From CAZDCD01 sp964503885 (GTDB lineage Bacteria; Bacteroidota; Bacteroidia; Bacteroidales; UBA10428), in NCBI GenBank assembly GCA_964503885.1, contig CAZDCD010000021.1, forward strand, positions 1 to 64,000: a DNA stretch of 64,000 nucleotides. The letters run 5' to 3'. Positions 53,495 through 61,173 of this stretch are shown piece by piece. A program made the position numbers and the translations under genes. The notes under the pieces are model-generated. The model saw nothing but the letters and a program-made list of their open reading frames with translations, was not told where the DNA came from and searched no databases. How positions within the stretch are numbered: position 1 is the first letter of the stretch; the number at the start of each line of letters is the position of its first letter.

Positions 53495-53502
53495 TATATT
53501 TG
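53495..53502 (+). promoter_or_regulatory. -7 promoter element (TATATTTG) of the glycosylphosphotransferase gene
   Basis: TAnnTTTG match. It gives a leader of about 110 bases to the ATG at 53617. Confidence 0.5.
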
Positions 53503-53616
53503 CACTTTTCACAAATACAGAATACATACTTGTTACACAATACAGCTTTTTTTATGTACATCTTTGCTTTTTGACCAGTCGTATTTAGGCATCGATGACT
53601 TAACCGGGAATATTCA

Positions 53617-55032
53617 ATGAACAAAAAATACCAGCTAGCTAAGTATCTGATTTCGGATTTTCTTGCTGCATTATTAAGCTGGTGCAGCTTCTATTTCTTC
53701 AGAAAACTGGTTATCGAACCCCAGAAATTCGGTCATCCCATACCCCTTGAAATAGCCCCTAAATTTTACCTGGCACTGGCTGTAATTCCGTTCTTCTGGT
53801 TGATTATCTACTATATTTCAGGGTATTACCGGGATGTATTCAGAAAATCGAGGCTCGCTGAACTCTGGCAGACATTTTCAAACACCGTTCTCGGCGTAAC
53901 TGTGCTGTTTTTTGTACTGATACTCGACGATACTATTGATACCTATTCGAATTACTACCTGTCCTTTATCGTGCTGTTTTCATTTCATTTCATCTTCACC
54001 TATATACCCCGGCTTATTATCACCACCCATACCACCCATAAGATTCACCGCCGGATCATCGGGTTCAATACACTTATGATCGGAAGCAATGAAAAAGCCA
54101 TCGAAACGTTCACGGAAATTGAAAATCAACCCCGAAGCAGCGGAAATAAATTCATCGGATTTGTCAATGTAAACGACAAACCCAAATTTAAACTAGAGAA
54201 ATATTTGCCGTATCTTGGAAGCCTTGAAGACGTGAAAATGATCATTGAAACCAACGGGGTCGAGGAGGTGATTATAGCAATCGAATCATCGGAACACGAC
54301 AAAATCGGAAAAATCATCAATAAGCTTATCGACACCAATGTTTCGCTAAAGGCGATTCCCAGTATGTATGACATCCTGACCGGGAGAGTGAGGATGTCGG
54401 GAATACTAGGGACCCCTCTTATTCAGATCAGCCATCAACTTATGCCTGCCTGGCAGGAAAACATCAAGCATGCACTGGATTTTATTATCTCTTTAATTGC
54501 GCTTGTCATTTTGTCTCCATTGTGTCTATTCCTGATGATCGGGGTAAAACTTTCATCCCCGGGCCCGATATTTTACAGCCATGAAAGGATCGGCAGGTAT
54601 GGCAAACCATTTACCATTTTCAAATTCCGGTCGATGGTTACCGATGCCGAAAAGAACGGCCCCGAGCTTTCATCGAAAGACGACTGCCGAATCACCAGGT
54701 TCGGGCGATTTATGCGGAAAGCCAGGTTGGATGAAATTCCAAATTTCTACAATGTGCTTAAAGGCGATATGTCGCTTGTCGGACCAAGGCCGGAGCGGAA
54801 ATACTTTATTGAAAAAATCGTGGAAAAAGCCCCTCATTATATTCACCTGTTGAAAGTCAAGCCCGGAATAACGTCGTGGGGCCAGGTCAAGTATGGCTAT
54901 GCCGAAAACGTCGAACAGATGCTGAAACGGCTCAAATACGACCTGATCTACCTGGACAACATGTCGCTTTACGTTGACATAAAGATAATTATTTATACCC
55001 TGATGACAATAATACGGCGGAAGGGAGTATAA
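53617..55032 (+). CDS. Polyprenyl glycosylphosphotransferase (exopolysaccharide initiation)
   Basis: A 471-residue inner-membrane enzyme of the WbaP/CpsE type. About four N-terminal transmembrane helices, a central CoA-binding-like nucleotide domain (residues about 140-260), a fifth helix (DFIISLIALVILSPLCLFLMI) and the catalytic bacterial sugar transferase domain: GPIFYSHERIGRYGK, FRSMVTDAE, RKARLDEIPNFYNVLKGDMS and VGPRPE. It transfers a sugar-1-phosphate to undecaprenyl phosphate, the first step of capsule or exopolysaccharide repeat synthesis. It converges on thpR with four bases between. Confidence 0.94.
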   Translation: MNKKYQLAKYLISDFLAALLSWCSFYFFRKLVIEPQKFGHPIPLEIAPKFYLALAVIPFFWLIIYYISGYYRDVFRKSRLAELWQTFSNTVLGVTVLFFVLILDDTIDTYSNYYLSFIVLFSFHFIFTYIPRLIITTHTTHKIHRRIIGFNTLMIGSNEKAIETFTEIENQPRSSGNKFIGFVNVNDKPKFKLEKYLPYLGSLEDVKMIIETNGVEEVIIAIESSEHDKIGKIINKLIDTNVSLKAIPSMYDILTGRVRMSGILGTPLIQISHQLMPAWQENIKHALDFIISLIALVILSPLCLFLMIGVKLSSPGPIFYSHERIGRYGKPFTIFKFRSMVTDAEKNGPELSSKDDCRITRFGRFMRKARLDEIPNFYNVLKGDMSLVGPRPERKYFIEKIVEKAPHYIHLLKVKPGITSWGQVKYGYAENVEQMLKRLKYDLIYLDNMSLYVDIKIIIYTLMTIIRRKGV

Positions 55033-55036
55033 GCCC

Positions 55037-55600
55037 CTACCCGCTTTTAAACGGATACCTGCCAAGAACTTTATACACTGCACCATTTGCATTCAGGATG
55101 CTTTCATAGTAAAGGAGTTCCGAAACAGTAAACGTAAGGAATTCCCGGTTTTTATTGTGCTCGATCAGCCGAATCAGTTGGTCACGGTTCTTCAGGAATT
55201 TTATTCTTCCGATGGTCAGATGCGGCCTGAACATCCTGCTTTCTTTTTGAAATCCAATGGCTGACAACGATGTTTCAATTTCTCTGTACAATGCTTCAAG
55301 ACTTTCCGAAGGCTCAATCCCCAACCAGATCACACGTGGATCTTGTATGTTCCTGAAGACACCCGAATCTTTTATGCTCAGGCTGAACGGAACCACATTT
55401 TCTGTAAGATCATGCAATTGCATTTTCACAAGATCACGCACATTGTCATAGGTATCACCCAGAAATTTCAGGGTAAGGTGCAACTGATTTTCATTGCTCC
55501 ACTTAATTTTATCACCGTCCAGTTTTTGGGAAAACACGGCCAGACAATCCTTTATATTCTGATTACCAGGAATATGAACAGCTATAAATGTTCTTTTCAT
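55037..55600 (-). CDS. thpR: RNA 2',3'-cyclic phosphodiesterase
   Basis: A 187-residue 2H phosphoesterase. Both HxTx motifs are present: H41-LTL and H127-LTI. Family members open 2',3'-cyclic phosphates on RNA ends (and show 2'-5' ligase activity in vitro). Normal length. It is separated from the convergent glycosylphosphotransferase by only four bases, so a terminator would have to lie inside a gene. Confidence 0.92.
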   Translation of the reverse strand: MKRTFIAVHIPGNQNIKDCLAVFSQKLDGDKIKWSNENQLHLTLKFLGDTYDNVRDLVKMQLHDLTENVVPFSLSIKDSGVFRNIQDPRVIWLGIEPSESLEALYREIETSLSAIGFQKESRMFRPHLTIGRIKFLKNRDQLIRLIEHNKNREFLTFTVSELLYYESILNANGAVYKVLGRYPFKSG

Positions 55601-55766
55601 AACAGCTGTGTATTGCTTTTTTTTTGAAGATCATACCGGATTAAAAACGATGGACACTACATACCGGTGAACAAAAATATTCAAATGACGCATAAAAATG
55701 GTACATGTGTGTGCAGAAACGGTAGAAGATTAAAACAGGAGGAATACAATGCCCGGAGTACGCAAC

Positions 55767-56366
55767 TTATAATGCCCCGTGTTCGATCATGATCACAATT
55801 TCGTTAATGAGCTTGTCTTCCCCTTCGGCATCAAACCTGCTCTTGAGGTTCGAGCCAAAGATCCTTGCTACCGTTTGCCAGAAAAACGCCGGGAAAGACC
55901 CGCGCAACTCTTTTACAAGATCATAGGATGTTTCACCGATCTCCCTGTCGATTAATTTAATAAGGATTCGTCCCTGGGTGATGGTCAGATTTTTGAGGTC
56001 GCCTTCAAACTCATCTTTAATCTCCTGTTCAACCTGTTTGATATATTCCTTTTTTGCTCTTTCGGTCTTCAGCGTAAGAAAATGGGCATTTACCTCGTCG
56101 TATTTTTTCTTTGCCAGTTTGGCATAGGGATATGCTTTTTTAACATTCCTGATCAGGCGTTGGTATCTTCTCATATCCCTGTTCGAACTAAACCGTCTTT
56201 TCGGGAAAATGTACACTTCGTCAATAGTCGAAAGCAATATGGTATCGCCATCGATCACAACTCCATACAGCACATTGTCTCCGTTTATATAACGCAGGGT
56301 ATCCTGAGAAAATCCCGGATTACGGGCAGTCAGCAAGAGAACCAGTATAACAGGCAATTTTCTCAT
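55767..56366 (-). CDS. DUF4294 exported protein
   Basis: Start chosen at 56366 (MRKLPVILVLLLTARNPGFSQ, a clean signal peptide); an ATG at 56387 adds seven residues. The mature part has a short beta region (YINGDNVLYGVVIDGDTILLSTIDEVYIF) and a long helical part from about 65 to 195, the DUF4294 arrangement that is specific to Bacteroidota. Function unknown. Alone on the minus strand with a good promoter. Confidence 0.85.
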   Translation of the reverse strand: MRKLPVILVLLLTARNPGFSQDTLRYINGDNVLYGVVIDGDTILLSTIDEVYIFPKRRFSSNRDMRRYQRLIRNVKKAYPYAKLAKKKYDEVNAHFLTLKTERAKKEYIKQVEQEIKDEFEGDLKNLTITQGRILIKLIDREIGETSYDLVKELRGSFPAFFWQTVARIFGSNLKSRFDAEGEDKLINEIVIMIEHGAL

Positions 56367-56470
56367 ATATCGTTCTCCGGATAACACGTCAAATATTATG
56401 CCGTCAGCCAGATTAATTAAACGTAAAATCCCTCAATAATGTTCTATGGTTTGGCCATAAATTAGCTCTA

Positions 56471-56504
56471 CAAAGGTATTAAATTCACTTCAATTAAATG
56501 CAAA
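56471..56504 (-). promoter_or_regulatory. Promoter of the DUF4294 gene
   Basis: Minus-strand TTTG at 56501-56504, a 22-base spacer and TACCTTTG at 56471-56478. Confidence 0.6.
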
Positions 56505-56614
56505 AAAACAGTGATGACATCCGCAGGGATAAGCCCTGGAAGCATTGCAGGTGCCTGATAAACCATAAAACCTTTTCAATGGCTGAATTGTTTACTATTT
56601 TTGCAAAAAAACGG

Positions 56615-57079
56615 ATGGCAGAATTCGAGAATGATTATAATGATGTGAATGATCGTGAATATACAAACGGTGAGATCACCGTTTTCTGGAAACCCAGAAA
56701 GTGTATTCATGCCACAACCTGTTACCGGGAACTTATTGAAGTTTTTAACCCGCGGAAACGGCCATGGGTAAATATGGACGGCGCACCATCCGAGGAAATT
56801 ATACGGGTTGTTGACCTTTGCCCGACGAAGGCCCTGGCTTACAAATGGAATAAAGATGCGGAGCACAAACAGGGTGAAGAACAGTCAAAATCCGTTCAGA
56901 ATGAAGTGAGGATCATGAAAGACGGTCCGGTGCTCATAAAAGGTGACTTCAGCATCACAGGATCTGACGGAAAACCGATAAAAACCATGAAAATGGCCTC
57001 GATCTGCCGGTGCGGGATGTCAATGAATATGCCCTTTTGTGACGGTTCTCACAGAAAAAACGGTTTCACGGCAGATTAA
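56615..57079 (+). CDS. Fer4_19 plus CDGSH iron-sulfur protein
   Basis: Start set at ATG 56615, because TATTTTTG (TAnnTTTG) at 56596-56603 lies just upstream. In-frame ATGs at 56498 and 56579 lie before it. The resulting 154-residue protein has a divergent mono-cluster domain with C30-x5-C36 and C69 (CIHATTC, then DLCPTKA), and a CDGSH domain with C131, C133, C142 and H146 (CRCGMSMNMPFCDGSH). CDGSH clusters are 2Fe-2S sites used in redox or cluster transfer. The next gene is a stand-alone CDGSH protein. Partner proteins are unknown. Confidence 0.87.
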   Translation: MAEFENDYNDVNDREYTNGEITVFWKPRKCIHATTCYRELIEVFNPRKRPWVNMDGAPSEEIIRVVDLCPTKALAYKWNKDAEHKQGEEQSKSVQNEVRIMKDGPVLIKGDFSITGSDGKPIKTMKMASICRCGMSMNMPFCDGSHRKNGFTAD

Positions 57080-57090
57080 AATGCGCAACA

Positions 57091-57288
57091 ATGGCAAAAG
57101 ACGATAAAACACTCAGGATAACGATTCTCAGGAATGGACCGATACATATTCAGGGTGTATTTGAATTCAAAGACAGTTCGGGGAATAGTACGCGTGAGTG
57201 CAAAGACTTGTTGCTGTGCCGGTGCGGCGCATCCGGGAATATGCCTTTTTGCGATGAAACACACTGCAAGGTCGGTATTAAAGACTGA
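57091..57288 (+). CDS. Small CDGSH iron-sulfur protein
   Basis: A 65-residue protein with C43, C45, C54 and H58 (CRCGASGNMPFCDETH), the full 2Fe-2S ligand set of CDGSH proteins. The stretch before it, ITILRNGPIHIQGVFEFKDSSG, aligns with the same stretch in the upstream two-domain protein, so the genes share a duplicated unit. Spacing is 11 bases on both sides (upstream gene and pgeF), so the three form an operon. Confidence 0.9.
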   Translation: MAKDDKTLRITILRNGPIHIQGVFEFKDSSGNSTRECKDLLLCRCGASGNMPFCDETHCKVGIKD

Positions 57289-57298
57289 AGGGTAAACC

Positions 57299-58093
57299 AT
57301 GTATTCCGAAAAATCCGGGACTTCAAGAATCTGGAAATTTGAGCGTTTAAATAACTACGATAGGGTAACCCATTTTATTACCGAACGTAAGGGAGGCATC
57401 AGCATGCCTCCTTATTCTTCATTTAATCTAAGCCTTAAAGTCGGCGAGGATGCCGGACTTGTATTAAAAAACCGGAGTATCCTTGCTGCGGATCTGGGGA
57501 CAACGCCTGACCGTTTTTATTTCCCCGATCAGCGCCATACGGCCAATATCCGGGAGTTGACTTCAGCCGAACCGGCAGGCGAATTAAAGGAAACAGATGC
57601 ATTGATTACCGCCATTCCCGATATTTTTATTTGCGTAACCACAGCCGATTGTATACCCATCATCCTTTATGATCCGGAAAACCATGCTGCCGGCATCGTT
57701 CATGCCGGCTGGAGGGGAATAGCAGCATCTGTGGTATACGCAACGGTTATAAGGATGCAGACCACCTACGGTTCAATTCCGGGGAACATTCTGGCATGTA
57801 TGGGTCCGTCGATCTTATGGAAAAACTATGAGGTCGGTCCCGAGGTAATCACCGCCCTGGAAAAATCCGGTGGACATAAATCAGAAGCGATCAGAACCAG
57901 ATCTGCAGATGGAAAAGGATTTGTCGATCTCCCTGAAGCTGCAGGAGATCAGTTGCGAAAAGCCGGGCTTGCCGGATCCAATATAGAGACATCCGGAATA
58001 TGCACCTTTGAAAATAATGACCGGTTTTACTCTGCCCGTAAGGAAGGCATCATAAGCGGCAGGTTTGCCACCGGAATTATGCTAAGAACCTGA
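57299..58093 (+). CDS. pgeF: Peptidoglycan editing factor PgeF (YfiH, multicopper-like fold)
   Basis: A 264-residue YfiH/DUF152 protein with metal ligands H80 (DQRHTAN), C118 (TTADCIP) and H135 (VHAGWRG). In Escherichia coli PgeF removes L-serine from misloaded UDP-MurNAc peptides; homologues have purine nucleoside phosphorylase or laccase-like activity. It lies in an operon with the two CDGSH proteins, an association that could reflect metal or redox chemistry but is not explained. Confidence 0.93.
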   Translation: MYSEKSGTSRIWKFERLNNYDRVTHFITERKGGISMPPYSSFNLSLKVGEDAGLVLKNRSILAADLGTTPDRFYFPDQRHTANIRELTSAEPAGELKETDALITAIPDIFICVTTADCIPIILYDPENHAAGIVHAGWRGIAASVVYATVIRMQTTYGSIPGNILACMGPSILWKNYEVGPEVITALEKSGGHKSEAIRTRSADGKGFVDLPEAAGDQLRKAGLAGSNIETSGICTFENNDRFYSARKEGIISGRFATGIMLRT

Positions 58094-58571
58094 CCTGCGA
58101 ATACTGTTACCAGTGACATTTCGGAAATAAACCGGACAGTATAGTTGAACCTGCAACTGCCATTGTTGAAGATTTGCCGGAATATCAGAAAATTGGCGTT
58201 AACACATTTTAACATCTCCCGTATACTAATTCTCTAAACATTTTCGTATAGTTGTTGTTTGCATTAATAAGGACATCATGATTTTTTGATAACACGTTCA
58301 TTGATTCAATGGAAATTTAAAGCTTTAGACAGGAAAAGAACAAGTTATTAACAACTCTTTACACATGAATTGAAGCATGTTTATAAAAATTCTGCCTTAC
58401 AGATTTTTAGGTGCAAAATGAAGCACATAATACTTTGATTGCGTGTAAAATATAAAATGGTGATCTGGATCATCGTTGAGAGGTAAGCAACATCACTTCC
58501 TTTTACTTGTTGGCTGATTCACCATTTTGTACATTTGACAATATCAACCGGGCAACTTAAAACTACTGATC
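58094..58571. other. 478-bp spacer
   Basis: Long AT-rich spacer with a clean promoter near its right end and no other feature I can support. I see no RNA gene in it. Confidence 0.45.
58510..58537 (+). promoter_or_regulatory. Promoter of the small coiled-coil gene
   Basis: TTG at 58510-58512, a 17-base spacer and TACATTTG at 58530-58537, 34 bases before the ATG. Confidence 0.65.
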
Positions 58572-58778
58572 ATGCTTGAAGTAAAGTATAATATTAAAAA
58601 TCTCATTTCCAATATCTATGAATGTCAGAAGAAGATCATCATCAACAAAAGATTCATTCGGGAACTGGAAAATGAGGGAAACGACACCATCAAGCTTAGA
58701 AATGAAATAACAGATCTTGAGAAAAAGATCCATGATTATCAGAAAGAACTCAGGAAAAAATACCAGTTTTCTTACTGA
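58572..58778 (+). CDS. Small coiled-coil protein
   Basis: A 68-residue highly charged helical protein (NKRFIRELENEGNDTIKLRN, then ITDLEKKIHDYQKELRKKY) with a clear heptad pattern over most of its length. Family not recognised. A consensus promoter and a terminator flank it exactly, which strongly supports a real, independently expressed small gene. Confidence 0.8.
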   Translation: MLEVKYNIKNLISNIYECQKKIIINKRFIRELENEGNDTIKLRNEITDLEKKIHDYQKELRKKYQFSY

Positions 58779-58809
58779 CAGGTCATTTGTAAGAACAATC
58801 TTTTACACG

Positions 58810-58840
58810 AAACCATTTCATCCCCGAGATGGTTTTTTTT
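58810..58840 (+). terminator. Terminator of the small coiled-coil gene
   Basis: AAACCAT at 58810-58816 and ATGGTTT at 58829-58835, with a run of T through 58840. Confidence 0.8.
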
Positions 58841-58958
58841 ATTTTACAAAATCGTAAAATTTCATGGCCGGAAAACAGTGTTCCTGCCGGCAAAAGTTTT
58901 TCCAGCTGATGAAGAAGGGTTATATTTACCCTATGCGATCTGAAAACTTACCTCCACA

Positions 58959-59591
58959 ATGAAAAAAGTATACCCGGTCTATTTTGTGCTGATCTGTTTC
59001 TGTATTCCGCTATCCGGACAGCAAGAAACAAAAACACTGTTCGGTAAGAACAAGCCTGAACCTGCGTGGGGTTCTTTCTTCGGCCCTGATATTAAGATTA
59101 CACAATTTAACGGTCAGTTAACCCCTTACGCCGGCCTCAGGTGGGCTTATCTTGTAAATCATAAATTGGCTTTCGGCATCAGCGGGGGCGGAATCCTCGG
59201 CAACAAAGCCTTCCGGGGCACAGGAACTCAGGGTATGCCGGCGGATTTTCACCCGCTCTGCGCCTATGGAGGGTTATACCTCGATCATTATATCCACCTG
59301 AATGCTCCTGTAATGATATCCTTTCCGACAACAATAGGAGCCGGCGGCATTTTAATTTTTGAAGATGAGCTCGATCCGTTACTCGGTAAGGTCGAGAAGA
59401 AATTTGTGGAAGGAACTCCCTGCTTTATTTTTGAACCTTCGGTAAGCGCAGAGATCCTTTTGCTGAGCTACCTGCGGATGGGTATCGGGGCAGGCTATCG
59501 TTTGGCAATGGGCGTTGACCTTACACAGCTCGGGAATAAAGATATTTCAGGTGTTGCAATAACTTTCAGCCTGAAGGCTGGCATGTTTTAA
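58959..59591 (+). CDS. Exported beta-barrel-like protein
   Basis: A 210-residue protein with a signal peptide (MKKVYPVYFVLICFCIPLSGQ) and a Gly/aromatic-rich beta pattern (GLRWAYLVNHKLAFGISGGG, ending SLKAGMF) that suggests a small outer-membrane barrel. No family recognised. It converges on lpdA with 25 bases between. Confidence 0.75.
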   Translation: MKKVYPVYFVLICFCIPLSGQQETKTLFGKNKPEPAWGSFFGPDIKITQFNGQLTPYAGLRWAYLVNHKLAFGISGGGILGNKAFRGTGTQGMPADFHPLCAYGGLYLDHYIHLNAPVMISFPTTIGAGGILIFEDELDPLLGKVEKKFVEGTPCFIFEPSVSAEILLLSYLRMGIGAGYRLAMGVDLTQLGNKDISGVAITFSLKAGMF

Positions 59592-59616
59592 ACAAACACC
59601 CTGATACAGGAATTAT

Positions 59617-61008
59617 TTACAGGTGTATTACCTCTCCGTATGCCGCAGCAGCAGCTTCCATGATCGCTTCGGACATTGTGGGATGAGGATGTACTGATTT
59701 GATGATCTCCATTCCTGTGGTCTCCAGGTTTCTGGCCACAACTATTTCTCCGATGAGTTCGGTAACGTTGTACCCGATCATATGGGCTCCGAGCAGTTCA
59801 CCATATCTACTATCGAAGATCAGTTTTACAAAACCTTCTTTTTGTCCTGCAGCACTTGCTTTACCTGATGCCGTATACGGAAATTTTCCTACCTTAATAT
59901 CGTATCCCTGTTCTTTTGCCTGTTTTTCCGTGAATCCGACCGAAGCGATTTCAGGACTGGTATACGTACAAGCCGGGACATTCCTGTAATTTAAAGGCTG
60001 GGGACTATGCCCGGCAATTTTTTCCACACACACAATTCCTTCTGCGGAGGCAACATGAGCCAGTGCAGGTCCGTGCACAATATCACCAATAGCATATATA
60101 CCCTCAACATTTGTCCGGCAAAACTCATCGATCTTTATCTTCCCGTTTTCAATTTCAATGCCAAGATCTTCAATACCAATTCCTTCGATATTTGGCGTGA
60201 TCCCCACAGCCGAAAGGACAATATCGGCTTCCTGTGTCTCCGTACCTTTCTTTGTTTTGATCCGGACCTTGCATTTTTTACCCCCGGTATCAACTGATTC
60301 GACCGTTGAATCAGTCAATACCGTCATGCCTGATTTTTTAAACGATCGCTCCAGTTGTTTTGAAACCTCCTCATCCTCAAGAGGCACTAAAGTGGGCATG
60401 AATTCAACGAGTGTAACCTTTGTCCCCAAAGTATGGTAAAAGTAAGCGAATTCACTCCCTATGGCTCCGGAACCAACCACAATCATTGATTCTGGTAATT
60501 TCTTCAAAACCATAGCTTTGCGGTAACCGATTATCTTTTCTCCGTCTTGTTTCAGGTTGGGAAGTTCACGGGAACGGGCCCCTGTGGCGATGATGACATG
60601 CCCGGCATTTACCTGGCTTTTTTCCCCGTTCTTAGTGGTTACCTCAACGGTATTCTTGTTCACCAGTTTCCCTGACCCCGCGATAAGTTCAATCTTATTT
60701 TTTTTAAACAGAAATTGCACACCCTTGCTCATGCCATCGGCTATTTCACGGCTTCTGCTTACCACAGAAGCAAAGTCGGGAGTTACCTCTCCTTTCACTA
60801 TGATGCCGTAATCAACGGAATGTTGCATATTTCTGAACACCTGGGCACTTTTGAGAAGCGCCTTGGTGGGGATGCATCCCCAGTTCAGGCAAATACCTCC
60901 AAGCTCACTTCGTTCCACTACACCAACCTTCATTCCAAGCTGTGAAGCCCTGATGGCGGCAACATAACCTCCGGGACCGCTTCCGATGATAAGAATATCG
61001 TAATTCAT
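59617..61008 (-). CDS. lpdA: Dihydrolipoyl dehydrogenase
   Basis: A 463-residue flavoprotein disulfide reductase. FAD loop GSGPGGYVAA near 9-18, redox-active C40 and C45 in GGICLNWGCIPTK, NAD site VVGSGAIGSE, and the C-terminal active-site HPHPTMSEA. It reoxidises lipoyl groups of 2-oxoacid dehydrogenases and of the glycine cleavage H protein; gcvP lies 9 kb away. No oxoacid dehydrogenase genes are adjacent. Minus-strand TATTTTTG at 61058-61065 may be its -7 element. Confidence 0.95.
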   Translation of the reverse strand: MNYDILIIGSGPGGYVAAIRASQLGMKVGVVERSELGGICLNWGCIPTKALLKSAQVFRNMQHSVDYGIIVKGEVTPDFASVVSRSREIADGMSKGVQFLFKKNKIELIAGSGKLVNKNTVEVTTKNGEKSQVNAGHVIIATGARSRELPNLKQDGEKIIGYRKAMVLKKLPESMIVVGSGAIGSEFAYFYHTLGTKVTLVEFMPTLVPLEDEEVSKQLERSFKKSGMTVLTDSTVESVDTGGKKCKVRIKTKKGTETQEADIVLSAVGITPNIEGIGIEDLGIEIENGKIKIDEFCRTNVEGIYAIGDIVHGPALAHVASAEGIVCVEKIAGHSPQPLNYRNVPACTYTSPEIASVGFTEKQAKEQGYDIKVGKFPYTASGKASAAGQKEGFVKLIFDSRYGELLGAHMIGYNVTELIGEIVVARNLETTGMEIIKSVHPHPTMSEAIMEAAAAAYGEVIHL

Positions 61009-61173
61009 AATCGATTATTTGAGTTTGATCAATGTTTTTTAGAATTGTTTTAAATAACAAAAATACCGGAAATTTCAAACTTATTAAAGAAATAAACCCA
61101 TTAAATGCATGCGCCAAATAAGGTAATATTAGTATCTTTCTTGAGTTATACAGAACTGTTCAAATTCGAATTT

